This document shows, one piece after another, positions 32,208-43,479 of a DNA stretch of 64,000 bases (position 1 is its first letter; each line of letters opens with the position of its first letter). The DNA is from Hyaloraphidium curvatum (Eukaryota; Monoblepharomycota; Hyaloraphidiomycetes; Hyaloraphidiales; Hyaloraphidiaceae), in assembly GCA_025558095.1 (NCBI GenBank), contig JAIVFI010000008.1, forward strand, positions 62,001-126,000, given 5' to 3'. The translations under genes were made by a program, and so were the position numbers. Under the pieces are notes generated by a model. It worked only from the letters and a program-made list of their open reading frames with translations. It was not told the DNA's origin and did no database searches.

Positions 32208-33468
32208 ATGGCGACCGATTCCACCATGTCGCCCCCATTCACACCTTCCGCGGGCTCGGAGCCCGCTATTCCCGGGCCCGGCGGGCCGCTCCACGCCGCG
32301 CCGGCGCCGCCCTCGGCGGCCGCACCCTTCGCCTCCGCGGCCGCACCGCTGCCGGCGCCCTCCCCGGCCGACCCGCCGCCGTCGCCCTCCCCCGCGACCT
32401 CGGAGCTCTCCGCCCCGCGCAGGGGCCTGCACGTCCTGGGCACCCTCGGGCACGGCTCCCAAGCCTGCGTGCGGCTCGCCCGTCGGGGAGACGGGGAGTT
32501 GCTGGCGGTCAAGGGGTACGCTAAGCCCGTCCGAAGCGGCGAGCTCGACGCCGAGGCGGCAGTGCGGGGCGCCGCAGAGGCGGAGGCGTGGGCGCTAAGA
32601 GCGGGGGAGGGGCATCCGCACCTTCCGAGGCTCTGCGACTATTTCGAGTCGAAGTCGCGCCTCTACGTCTGCATGGAATATGTTGCCGGCCCGGTAGGTG
32701 CTGTAGGCCTCCGGATAGTGCGCTCGTGCTGACTTCCGTCCCGAACGCCAGAACCTGCAATCCCACCTAGATCGGCTCGGGAGAACGATGCCCGAAGACG
32801 ACGTCAGGCTCCTCGTCGGCACCATCCTGGGCACCCTGGCCTTCCTCCACGCCAAGGGCGTCGTGCACAGGGACGTCAAACCTGCCAACATCGTCCTGCG
32901 GGACGCGGAGGACCCGTCGTCGGCGGTGCTCATCGATTTCGGCTCGGCGTGTGCCGACCCCGCGACCGCGGACCCGGAGGCGTGCGCACGCCGGTCCCCG
33001 GCAAAGGTCGCGGGGACCCCTTTCTTCCTCCCCCCCGAAGCCTTCGCGGGTGAACGGTGCTCGGAAAAGACGGACATCTGGAGCCTCGGCTGCCTGACCT
33101 TCCAGCTCCTCACGGGCACAACCCCCTTCGCCGACTCCTCCTCCCTCGCCAATCTAAGCCTCCGCGTCGTCGCGTCGAGCTTCTCCTTCACTGATGGATG
33201 CCGCGCCTCCCCTGCCGCGAGGGACTTCATCCGCTTCCTCCTGCATCCAGACCCACGGAGCCGCCCCGATGCCGGGAAGGCGCTGGTGCATCCCTGGCTT
33301 TGCCCGCCGGCCCTCGCGCAGGTGGGGCAAGGTGCGGGGGCGGCGGTGGTTTACTGCGCCGAGGAGGGACTGCGGGTGCTGCGGATGCCCGGTGCGGAGT
33401 GGGATCCGATGGTCGCGCCGCCCGGAGCCGATCCGGGGAGGGTCGCGCCGGGCGCGGTGGTGGCCTAG
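32208..33468 (+). CDS. Protein kinase, local family member C (2 exons)
   Basis: Exons are 32208-32693 and 32752-33468, with a 58-nt phase-0 intron and a 400-residue product. The N-terminal 70 residues are Pro/Ala/Ser rich and likely disordered. The kinase domain shows GHGSQACV, LAVK, HRDVKPAN, LIDFG, PPE and DIWSLGC. The intron lies between AGP and NLQ, at the same codon boundary as in members A and B, although the intron sequence itself is different. The C-terminal tail after the fold is short and Gly/Ala rich. It is followed by member D on the same strand 525 bp downstream, suggesting tandem duplication. The substrate and role are unknown. Confidence 0.92.
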
Positions 33469-33992
33469 GTCGGACCGGCACCTCTGACATGGCTTGATGC
33501 GCGGTGGACGGGCGATTGCCTGATTTGTAATCGCCGGCCCGATCGGTGGCAATACAGGGCTGCGGCGAGGCGCCCTCCGGAGTCCCCTAAGAAAGCCACG
33601 CACTCGGGAGGTTCCGCAGGGGTCGGAGTGCCATTGACTTGCCGGTCTACGCTCTATTCGAAGGGAGGCACCGAACGGCCTCCAAGGACCGTTTTGTCCG
33701 CGGCCAGGAAACGGTGGATCCGGGGATCGGGCGGCGGGCCTGGACCGGCCGACCGCTTGCCGACCGCCAGTCTTTCCGAGGCGGACATCGCGGAGGGAAC
33801 CACAGAAAACCCTAGAGGGCAACAAAAACGCGATGGTGACTGCTTAGTGCGCTGCTCTGTGGACGCTTTCTGCGGCCAGAGACCCACGAAGCGGTGCGTC
33901 CCTCCAGGTCCCCAGGTGCCGGACCCTTGGCTGGCGCAATCCAGTCGTCGGCACAACCGGCCCGCCGATCGCCGTCCCTTCTCTCCCCCCCA
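33469..33992. other. Intergenic region
   Basis: Spacer between two tandem kinases. No gene-like frame is seen. Confidence 0.45.
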
Positions 33993-35210
33993 ATGACGAT
34001 GAGCCGGGGCCCCGGCTCCGGCAGAGCCCCGCGGCGCTGGCCGTTCGACAGCGTGGCGCTGCTGGGCTCGGGCACTCAGGGCACGGTGAAGCTCGCCCGG
34101 CACCGCGGCACCGGCGCAAAGGCCGCCGTGAAGAGCTGCCCGAAGCCGCGCACCGCCGACAAGAAGGCGTTCGCGGCGGCGCTGGAGGCCGTGCTGGCCG
34201 AGGTGCGCTCGCTGGCGCTGGCCGGCGCGGGCGGGGGCAGGCACACGCCGGCGCTGCTCGATTTTGGGGAGACTTCTTCGCACTGGCTCATCGCCATGGA
34301 GCACATCGCCGGGCCGAACCTGCAGGAGCTGCTGCAGCGCAAGCCCGGCGCCAGGCTGCCGGAGAAGGACGCCGCAGCCGTGGTCTCGGGGGTGCTGCAC
34401 GCCCTGGTGCACCTCCACGCCAACGGCATCGTGCACCGCGACCTCAAACCGGCAAATATCGTTCTGCGGGACGCGGAAGACCCCGGCTCGGTCGTGCTGG
34501 TGGACTTTGGCTCGGCCTTTGCCGCCGCGGACAGCGCGGACGTCAACCTCCCCGATCCGATGGCCGCGAAGGCGTGCGGACGGAGCACCTCCAGCTCCTC
34601 CTTCGAGAGCATGCTCACCATCCGCGGGACGCCGTACTACCTCCCCCCCGAGATTGTCAAGGGGTTGGGCTACAACTCCCGCGTGGACATGTGGTCGCTC
34701 GGCTGCATCGCCTTCCAGCTTCTCTGCGGGGCGTCCCCTTTTGAGGGGTCGGCCTCATTCGCCCGGCTGTACGAGCGCATACTGGACGGTGATTTCTCCT
34801 TCCCGGAGGGCTGCACCGCGTCGCCCCAGGCGAGGGACTTTGTCGGCTCCCTTCTCCGGCCCGAGGCCGCCGAAAGGCCGACCGCGGGCGCGGCCTTGGC
34901 GCATCCGTGGATCGCACCACTGCACGCGGCCCGCAGTGGGGACATCCAGGCTGCCAGGGGCGAGTCAGGGATGCTGGTGGCGTTCACCGCCGACCTCGGG
35001 CTGCAGGTCGGCGGGTTCTCGGCGGTCGGCAACAGGGCAAAGTCGGGGACGATGGTGTCGTTCACTGTGGACGGCGCGCTGGAGCCGATGTTGCGGCCGC
35101 CCATGGATGGAGATTCGATGGACTTGCCCCCGGACGGGTTGGACATATTTGGCCCCATGATAACGGCCATGAACTGGGAGGTGATAAAGAGCACCTCCAC
35201 CTTGCACTAG
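33993..35210 (+). CDS. Protein kinase, local family member D (intronless)
   Basis: This is a single exon of 405 residues. The kinase has GSGTQGTV, KAAVK, HRDLKPAN, LVDFG, PPE and DMWSLGC. The segment IAGPNLQ is uninterrupted, whereas three relatives carry an intron between P and N, so the intron was probably lost here. There is a Ser-rich insert between DFG and the activation-segment end (CGRSTSSSSFESM) that could be phosphorylated. The C-terminal 90 residues after the kinase fold (from DIQAARGESG) contain two similar phrases, SGMLVAFTADLGL and SGTMVSFTVDGAL, a possible small repeat; the role is unknown. The start ATG 33993 is the nearest Met before the fold. Confidence 0.92.
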   Translation: MTMSRGPGSGRAPRRWPFDSVALLGSGTQGTVKLARHRGTGAKAAVKSCPKPRTADKKAFAAALEAVLAEVRSLALAGAGGGRHTPALLDFGETSSHWLIAMEHIAGPNLQELLQRKPGARLPEKDAAAVVSGVLHALVHLHANGIVHRDLKPANIVLRDAEDPGSVVLVDFGSAFAAADSADVNLPDPMAAKACGRSTSSSSFESMLTIRGTPYYLPPEIVKGLGYNSRVDMWSLGCIAFQLLCGASPFEGSASFARLYERILDGDFSFPEGCTASPQARDFVGSLLRPEAAERPTAGAALAHPWIAPLHAARSGDIQAARGESGMLVAFTADLGLQVGGFSAVGNRAKSGTMVSFTVDGALEPMLRPPMDGDSMDLPPDGLDIFGPMITAMNWEVIKSTSTLH

Positions 35211-35342
35211 CGGTCGGACGAGAGTGGGTGATTTGTGGTTGTGGATCGAGGTTGCCGGCGGGCGTGTGTAGGCACGGAACCGCATCAAGAACAATCGATA
35301 ATGCGCGCACAATCACTCCGAGAGCACCCTTCCCCTTGCCGC

Positions 35343-36541
35343 CTAGTATCCGTTGGGCATTGCCCCCGCCGTCGCCACGGACTTGGCCACCCTCGCCCGC
35401 AGCCACTCCCCGGCCGTCACCCTCCTCGCCTCCGGCGCCGCCGGGTCCGCCGTCTCTCCCCTCCCATCCCCCAGCAGCGGCGACGGTATCGGGTCCAGCG
35501 GCGTCTCGAACCCCGGCCTGCAAAAGTACGCCACCGCCAGCCTCTCTTTCCCCGCCATCCCCGGGATCGGCGACGGCACCACGCGGTGCAGCGTGGACCT
35601 GAGCCCCGACCCCGTCCAGAACTGCAGGCAGTCGCCGAGATTGATGATCACCGCGCCCTGCACCGGGGGTACGTCCCGCCACGACCCACTGCGCGGGTCG
35701 AGGATCTGCAGGCCGCCCGTGGGGTCGGAAAAGACAAGGGAGACGGAGCCAAAGTCCGTGTGGGCGCCGATGCGGACGCCGGCTTCCTCGGGGGTCCATT
35801 CGGGGCGGGGAGCGGGATAGCGGACGAAACGGAGGGTGTCGCCGCTGGGGGCGTCGTAGGCGTGGAAGTTCGGGAGGTAATCGGGGTCGAAGGCGCCTTC
35901 GGTGGTGGCGGAGGGGATGCGGAGGCCGAGGGAGAGGAGGCGGAGGATGTCGAGGGAGAGGGTGTGGCACCGCTGGCAAGACCGAGCGGTGAGCTGCAGC
36001 CCAGCTCGGGACGAAAGGGCGACCAACCCGCGAGAAGTCTTCCAGCTCCGTCCACCGCTTAGCGAGGTAGTCCGGATGTCCGCGGTCGTAGCCGGGGTGC
36101 TGTTTGCCGAATTTCGCCAGGTTCCACATCTCTTTCTTGTCCGGGATGCCCGAAGGATCCAGGACTGCCCGTCGAAACCAGGAATCGTCAATCGCCGCCC
36201 GGCCTCCGCGAGCAAGAGCGACAGCACCAACCCTGTTTGCCGACCGCGCAATAACCGATGTAGTCTGGTCCCATTATGTAGCTGTCCTTCTCGTCCTGCC
36301 GCTCCTCAAACAGCCCCTTCGCGGTGTCGAAGGCCCACTTCACCCTGTCGCCGGGAATCCCGTGGTTCACGACGTACGCGAACCCGACGTCGCGCATGGT
36401 CGAGACGAGGAGATCCGCCAGCGCCTGGCTCCGGTGCGGGGCCGACCGGTCAAACGAGGCCAGGTCGACCACGGCGAGGTCCGCCGGCGGAACCGCGGGC
36501 GCGGCCGGGGGGCTATCATCGGTCTGAACGGGAGGGGCCAT
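35343..36541 (-). CDS. 2-oxoglutarate/Fe(II) oxygenase, isopenicillin-N-synthase-like (3 exons)
   Basis: Exons are 36541-36232, 36164-36028 and 35972-35343; the product is 358 residues. It has the plant/fungal DIOX plan: an N-terminal domain (DVGFAYVVNHGIP) and a jelly-roll domain with iron ligands H220 and D222 in GAHTDFGSVSL and H278 in STLHRVV. The cosubstrate Arg is R293 in ERLAVAYF, where the more usual RxS is RxA. Such enzymes hydroxylate, desaturate or close rings on small molecules, often in secondary metabolism, but no other pathway genes are adjacent. Both introns (67 and 55 nt) are supported by continuous family sequence across the joins (GKQ|VLDPSG and DFSR|RCHTLSLD). It is convergent with kinase D. 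Confidence 0.93.
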
Positions 36542-37501
36542 TTTCTTCGGAGCAGAACTCCTTTAGGAATCTCGTGATGTATCCCTCGGCGAGTGGCGCT
36601 TGTAGCCAAGGGATTGCCAATGATCTTCCGGCCGCAGACCGTGCAACGGGCACTCCAGAACAAGACGAGCCCGCCGTTCTGATTCGGTCTCCATCTAAAC
36701 GTTCGGTTTTGCTGTCTGTGTCGAGGAGGCGGTGGCCTGCGGCCGGGTCGGTCGGCCGGTCGGGCCGGGAATCGGTCCCCGCCTCGCCGGGACACTTCGG
36801 AAGAACCGAGGGACCAACTTCTGGCCGGCTTCGTAATGTCGAGTGCGGCGGGCTCCGTCCCATCGCAAAGAGTCTGTTGCGGTGCGGCCACGGATCCTTC
36901 CCAGGGCAGACGGTTTCTCCGACTCCACCACGACCGCACTCGTGCAACCTGCAGCCCACCTGCTCAACGGCTCTGGCTGCGGGGCGGACAGCTCCTCCGG
37001 AGCACGCCCATGCAGATTAGGACTCTGCGATCGGATCGTTGCTCAACCGCGATCTGCGGGACCGGATCCCTGAACATCCGTGGTGACTCAACCGATCCGG
37101 TCGGTGGTCGCCCCGTCGCACTCTTCACGACCACTTCGGCGTCGGACCACGGCGGCAGCTTTGTCTCGCGCTTCTGTTTTGCCTGGCGCTCTTGGCGACG
37201 AGCGGGAACCGCACAGCTCGGATGGCCGGTCCAAATCCTCAAAGCAAAGCCAAATCCGGCAGGCGGTGTGGCCCACGTATTTCTTGCAGCATCTGGACAA
37301 AGTTAAGGGCGATTGTTCTCCATCGGGCGTAGCCGACCAAGTCGGCGCTCTTTCCGACCTGCGGCGCGCACTGCACCGGTTGGCGGGGCTACTTTTGTTG
37401 GTCTGGATCGCTCGCGGACTCTGGCGACGTCACGCCTGTGGTCGTCACCTCCGCCACAGGCACTCATCCGTCAGCGCGGGAGACCCGCCCCTCCGGACGC
37501 C
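36542..37501. other. Intergenic region (divergent promoters)
   Basis: These 960 bp lie between the oxygenase start and kinase E and presumably hold both promoters. No supported gene, RNA or repeat was found. Confidence 0.45.
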
Positions 37502-39061
37502 ATGGCCTTCGTGCCGCCGGTCCTGTTCTCCCAGCCGCGGGAGGCGGCGCCGACGGCGGCGGCCGCGGGCGGCGCGGGGGACGACTGCAGGGCGCTCTAC
37601 GTGCGCGGCAAGAAGCGCCGGCGCTCCTTCCGCGACATCGAGCTGCTGTGGGTGCCCTGCACCGTCGGGGCGCGACGTCGCTGATGTTCCGCAGCGGGGC
37701 GGGGTCCGAGGCGCGGATCAAGCTCGTCGACGAGGTCGAGTCCGGGCGGCGCTACGGTGCGTGCCTCGGGGGGCAAACTCCTCGCAGCGACTTACCCGGG
37801 CCCGCAGCGCTGAAGATAGCCGGCAAGCCGAACTTTGGTCGCGGCGCGAGGGCGGACCACGAGCGGGCCGTCATCGAGCACGAGGCCCGGCGCCGGTTCA
37901 ACGCCGTGTGCCCGGTGGCGCTGACCCACGCCAACCTTCCGAGGTGCGGCGGGCTCGAGGCGCTCCACTGGAGACTCGCGCCTTATCTCTGACCCGCCGC
38001 CAGGTACTTCGAGTTCTTCGAAACCCGCGACAAGTGGTACTACCTGCTCGAAGTCTTCCACGGCGGGGTTGGTTGCCTTGCCTCCCGCAGCTGCACGTAG
38101 GTTGCTTATCTTCGCCCAATCAGGACCTCTCCGCGTACGCCAGCGACTGCGGAGGCACCCTTTCGGAAGCCCAGACAGCCCTGGTCACCCGCCTGCTGCT
38201 CGACGCCCTCGCGCACCTCCACGCGCACGGGATAACGCACCGGGACGTGAAGCCGAGCAACATCCTCCTTCGGCGCTCGGGCGACCTGAGCAGCCTCTGC
38301 CTGGCCGACTTTTCCGGCTGCTTCGTGGAAGAAAGACCCGAGGAGCAGCGGGGCCCCGTCTACTTCAAGCTGGACCTGCCGGATGCGGCCGTGGAAGCGA
38401 CCGGGGGCCCCGAGGGGTACTCGAGCCCGTCGGGGAGCGATTCGTCCAACTCCACGTTGCGGCGCTCGGGGTCGCTGTCGGGGCAGCCCGAGGCCGTCGA
38501 GCACTCGCCGATGCGGACCTTTACCGGTGCGTCCGAGGCGCGCTCCGCCCCAGTTCAGAAGCAGGCTCACCTAGTCCACATTCCACAGGCACTCCCTTCT
38601 TCCTGTCCCCTGAGGTGGTGCTGGGCATCCCGTACAGCAGCAAGTGCGACATCTGGGGCGCGGGCTGCACGGCCTACAACCTCCTCTTTGGCCGCACCCC
38701 CTTTGAGGACGCCCCCAACTTCATGGAGCTCTACGCCCGCATCGCTGCTGGGGAGGTCGGCATCCCCGACAGCGCGCCCGGCGTCTCGGACGCCGCGCTC
38801 GCTTTCCTCCGCCGGCTCCTGCGAGGGGATCCGGCGGCCAGGCCGACCGCGATCGAGGCGCTCGGGGATGCGTGGTTGCTGGCGCAAAGGCAGGACCATG
38901 CGCGCAGCGTGTCGGGCGTGCCCGTGTACTTTGACGAGGGCTCGAGGACGCTGCATGCCCTCGAGGCCCTGGAACTCTCGTCGGCGGGGGAGCTCGGGAA
39001 GCTCGCCGACTACTCCCTGAAGGCCCGATCACCTAACGAGCTGCTGCGGATTCCTGGCTGA
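37502..39061 (+). CDS. Protein kinase, local family member E (5 exons, one apparent frameshift)
   Basis: Exons are 37502-37756, 37808-37943, 38004-38067, 38124-38526 and 38589-39061. The joined kinase reads ATSLMFRSGAG, RRYALKIAG (ATP lysine, split by intron 1), YFEFFETRDKWYYLLEVF, HRDVKPSN, LADFS in place of DFG, TPFFLSPE and DIWGAGC. A Ser/Pro-rich insert lies between DFS and SPE. The exon sum is one base short of whole codons: four G at 37667-37670 would need one more base to join WVPCTVG to GATSLMF in the glycine loop; corrected, the protein has about 443 residues. Alternatively translation starts at ATG 37684 and lacks the first glycine-loop strand. It is more diverged than members A-D and has different intron positions. 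Confidence 0.82.
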
Positions 39062-39278
39062 TTCATTCGCGGAGGCCCGCACGGCGGTGTACAGCTTGTC
39101 CCACTTGCTTCATATGCATAGCACTAGTTGGTATTGGACGTGAATCTCCGCACACTTGGCGTCGTGTAATGTTTGCGGAAGAGAGCGCCTCATCCCGAGA
39201 GAAGGACAACAGAATCATTCAACTAGTCGATGAACATCTCAACTAACGGATCTCAAGTCCAAGGAAGGCCCTTCGGTT

Positions 39279-41989
39279 TCACCGGCCGGGGCTGCTCTCC
39301 TCCGAGTACTCCTCCACGCCGTCTTCGTCCTCGTCCTCCTCCTCGTCGTCGTCCCACTCGCCGCTCGCCCTGCTGCCCTCGGAAGCCGTGCTGGCGTGCC
39401 TCAACCTCGCCGGCCGCTTGGGTGCGTTCCGCACCGCCTCCTCGACCTCCTCGGGCGAATGGGCGTGGGCCATGTGGTACTTGAGTCCGCCGGCCGAGCC
39501 GTAGCCGCGGGGGCAGGTGGAGACCGGGCACTGGTACGGCTTGTCGTCCTCGGGCATCTCGGAGCGCCGGATCAGCGGGATCTTGTGGAAGTGCACCTGG
39601 AAACGTCGAACAATTAGCGTCATGCAACCCATTGGTCGGCACCATGCAGCTCACCTTGTGGTACTTCAGGCCGCCCAGGTTCTTGTACTCCTTTCCGCAG
39701 TTGTCCACCGTGCAGATGTACCTCTTCTTGGGCCTCTTCCTCCGCACCTTCTCTCCCGGTTCTCCGTCCATGGCGGGGCCGGCGGGCCTCGCCGGCACCG
39801 CCGCCCTAGAGAAGTCCGGGTTGGGCCTGTCCCCCGGCCGCTGATCGGGCTGCGGAACCGGCTGCACCAGGTTGATGCCCTGACCGGCCTGCAGGGGAGC
39901 GACCGGCAGTGGCGGATGCACCGTGAAGACCGCTGTCTTGCCCATCAGTGCTTCCGGCGCGGTACCGACGTTGCCGAGCGAGAAGAGGTTGACGGCGCCG
40001 GTGAACCCGCGCACGGACGTCTTTCGCTGGCCGTCCTTGGAGTCCACCGATTCCGCCTCGTTCGGCTTCTTCTTCTTGGGCGTGCCTCCGAGCGCGGGGC
40101 TTCCGATCGGGCTTCCGGGGAGGGAGGCGAGGGACCCGGTCCGCGAAAGCACCTTTTTCCCGGTCAGCGAGGGCGACGACGTCGGCGAGGCCGTAAAGTG
40201 GTCCTTCTCCCTGAGCACCAGCTTCTGTGCCTCCGTCTCGAGCTCGCCGGGGCCCACGGGGCCCGTCGACTTGCGCTTCGAGGGCCTGGCAAAGTCCTCC
40301 ACCTTGGGCAGCACGGGGCTCGCGGGCTGGGTGGCCGGCTGGTCCGGAAGCTGTACGCGCTTTCGCGGCGGTGACGACTCGGCCGAGCGGGAGCCCTGGA
40401 GCGGGTCGGAGCTGCCAAAGAGCTTGCTGGGGTCGATGGATGCCGATGTCATGGGATAGGCCAGGGGCAGTCCGTAGTGGTTGCCCGACGCGGCCCCATG
40501 CTGCCCGTAGCCCTCCTGCACGTGGAACACCTGCACTTCCGCGGCTCCCGGGAGCGGCGGGATCCCCATGAGCCCGAGAGCCGCGACCCCGTGAGACGCC
40601 CCGTGCACCTGATGCACAGAGTCCACGTCGGATTTGATGTCCAGGCCGGCGAGGTACGGCGTCGCTTTCGTCGAACCGTTCGCGTGGCTTCCGAGGTGAA
40701 GCTCTTCGTAGGTCGTCGAGTAGAGCCCGGGGGTGAGACCGCCGGAAAGATCGCTGCCGGGAGATGCAGGAGGTATGCTGGAGGAGGTTTGCCCAGGCGA
40801 GGTGGCGCGGTAACCGTACGAAAAGTCGAACTGCGCGTCGGCGCTGGCAAAGGTGAAGCGTCCGTCACCCTCGGTGTATGAACGGGGGAGGGATCGGTAG
40901 CCTTGAGTCTGCCCAAAATGCTCGCGCTGCTGTTGGAGAACCTGGTTCTGCAGGATGGTCGACGGGGAGGGAGAGTTCGATTGACGTTCGATGGAAGCCG
41001 AGCGTCGTCGGTAATGAGGAGCACGAGCTCTTGGCACATGGAGAGTGCTGCCCTGTTTCATGAAATTAGCATTGTAGATCAGCAGAAACGGAAGAGAGAC
41101 GAGAACTCACATGGCCGGCCTCTCGTCCGTCTTCCTCGTAAAGAGGGCTCATTCCGGTTGACGAGTGGTTCGAGAAAGGGGAGTGCGCGTAGGATCCGTG
41201 TCCATCAGCGGCCATGGGCATGGGAAGGGTGCCGGCGATGGTCGGGATCTGCCCTCCGGGCCCGACAGGAACAAGGACGCTCCGGCCATCCGGCAGCGTC
41301 GCAAGCAGCATCGGCGGGTGGCTCACGATGGCAGGTGCGGCTATCGGGAGCGCATGCGCAGCAGGCACATGGTGCTGGACGTGCGTCGCGGCCGGAATGT
41401 GTCCGTGTTCCTGGAGTTGGAGGTCGGGCGCACTCTGCTCCTGCGGAGCCTCGATCGGCGGCTCAAACTCCTCCGCAGCCTCCACTTTCGGGGTAACCGA
41501 GTCCACGGCAACGAAGGACGAAAGCGAGCCCATAGTGCTCGAGCCTTCCTGGGAAGACTGAGTGGCGAAGGAAGTCTCGCCGCGAGGCTCCACCGTGCTC
41601 TCCGGGTCTCCGACAGACATCTTGTCCGAAGCGCAGTTTCCGGCCGCCTGGTGGCTCAACAGTTGAAACAGGTCGTCGAAAGTCCTGTTGCAGCAGCGGA
41701 AGCCCTGCAGGAAGTTGCGGGAGGGGTCGAGCATCATCATGGAGCCGAACGCGCTGCCGGTGCTGACGGCCGTCATCATGTGGTGCGGTGACTGCACATC
41801 CGAGTTGGCCGACGGCGGGCCCATCGACGGCAAGTGGGTGTCCTTGGCCGTGTGCACGTAGAGGGCGATTTCGGGGAGACCCGGGCGCCCGGGGGCCTGC
41901 TGCGCAGAGCTGGCGGTTGGGGCTGGCTCGGGGCTCTCGCCGGCCTTTTCGGCGGCGATGCTCATCGTCGAGAGCATTTTAGAGTCCAT
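39279..41989 (-). CDS. Sfp1-like split C2H2 zinc-finger regulator, copy 1 (3 exons)
   Basis: Exons are 41989-41111, 41052-39655 and 39596-39279; the product is 864 residues. The C-terminus holds two C2H2 fingers, YICTVDNCGKEYKNLGGLKYH and YQCPVSTCPRGYGSAGGLKYH, separated by about 30 residues, the arrangement of Sfp1-type regulators that in yeast control ribosome-biogenesis genes. An intron splits finger 1 just after YHK. Near residue 100 is FRCCNRTFDDLFQLLSHQ, resembling the N-terminal CC...LL.H motif found in fungal members, but its last ligand is Cys rather than His. The rest is Ser/Pro/Gln rich with a basic SKRKS and KRPKKR (nuclear localisation). The acidic C-terminus could be an activation domain. 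It is followed upstream, same strand, by a shorter paralogue. Confidence 0.87.
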
Positions 41990-42581
41990 CCCAGAGCGAT
42001 GCAGGTATGCACGGAGCGCAGTCTGTGTTGTCGGTGGGGCCAGCCCAGCCCGTGGCCGCGGTCTCTCGGCCGGCGCAGCTCCCGCGCAAGCCTCGGTCGC
42101 AGCAGCCGGCTGTCTTCTCTCGGCCGCCTCAGCAAGCTCACGCCATTCGGCACTGTTCTGTGACCGCGCGGCCGGCTCGGTGAGGACCCGCGCGAGGCCT
42201 TGTTTACAGGCCGGCGTCGCGCAGACCCCGATCAGCCCGCGCGCTTCGGCTCCAGGGGGCCGGTGACCTCGCCGATGGCACGATGTAAATGCTCGCTGCC
42301 GGTCAGCGGGGTCCTCGGCGATGTTCCTTCGGGCCGATGGGGTAAGATTTGAAGGGGGATTTGAAGCCCGACAGCACCACCGCCACTGGGGGTCCTCCGA
42401 ACACCTCCTCACCCCCCCTTCGACCGTGGCTAAGTGAGACTGCGGCACAATTCCTCGCAATTTCCAGAAAGTAAGATTACCTACGACTTCACCCTGCTGC
42501 CTACAACTCCCCCGTGCGTTAGAAACACTACTTCGACCAAGAGCTAGCACATGCCAGAGTTCAAGACGAAGACTCAGTTCA
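41990..42581. other. Intergenic region between tandem Sfp1-like genes
   Basis: Promoter and 5' UTR of the longer regulator and terminator of the shorter one. Frames here are Arg-rich and motif-free. Confidence 0.4.
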
Positions 42582-43479
42582 CTACGCAAAGACCGCACGT
42601 TTGCTGGCGAAGCGAGTGTCCAAATTGTCACTGAAGTGGCGCTCCTCGGGGTGCCGATAGCGCTTGCCTCCCTTCCTCTTCGGTCCCTCGAGCAACGTGG
42701 CCGCTTCAACCTCCTGGTAGGTGTGGTGCTGGTTGTAGTGATATCTTCGCCCCGCCAGCGTACCGTAGGTCTTGGTGCAGTTCGGGACCATGCAGGGGTA
42801 CTTGCTCTTGTCGATGTTCGCGCGGCGCCGATAGTGCTCGATCTGGTGGGCGTTTCTCTGCAGGCGCGACGCAACATGTTAGAATGTAAAGCGTAAGCAG
42901 GCCGATCGGCCTCACCTGGTGGTATCGGAGCCCGCTCAGGTCCTTGTACGCCTTGTGGCATCCCGCGACCTCGCAGACGTGGCTCTTCAATCGCTTCGCG
43001 CCCACTTCCTCGTTATCCGTGCCTTGCGATCCGCCGTCATCGTCCGAGTAGCCGACTTCGGTCGCCCCGTCCCCGCTTTGCCTCCTCGCGGCAGACACGT
43101 CCCCCGGGTTGGTCTCCGAGTGATGCCGGGGCACATCGGCGTCTCCGATCGGTTCGTCCACCATCGAGGGCAGCATACGCCCGGCAAGACCCGAAGATGA
43201 GGCCGACGAGACGGTTCCCAGGGGCTCCGACGTCGACAGCGTCCTCCGCTTGGTCGCGGGCGCCGAGATCCCCTCCTCCTCGTAGATTTCGCCCTCGTCT
43301 GCCATGGACTCGAGCCGCACGCGCTGTTTCCCGTCGCTCGCCTTGCCATGCCCGCGGTTGCCGTCGTCGGAGACTTCGGTGTCGGGCCGAGGAGGCCGGT
43401 TCGCGAGGGACCGCTTGAACCCGTGTTTGCGCGCGTCCGAAGCGTACGCCTCGTGGGCGCCGGGCGCTATGAAGCGCAT
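42582..43479 (-). CDS. Sfp1-like split C2H2 zinc-finger regulator, copy 2 (2 exons)
   Basis: Exons are 43479-42916 and 42857-42582; the product is 279 residues, or 221 if translation begins at ATG 43305. Two C2H2 fingers are present: HVCEVAGCHKAYKDLSGLRYH and YPCMVPNCTKTYGTLAGRRYH, with an Arg-rich linker. The 58-nt phase-0 intron sits right after YHQ, the same place as in the longer paralogue, so the two genes arose by duplication. The N-terminal half is acidic and Ser rich. It lacks the long Gln/Pro region of copy 1. It is divergent from ureF with 84 bp between start codons, so a shared promoter is likely. The second Met would leave more room for 5' UTRs. Confidence 0.85.
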
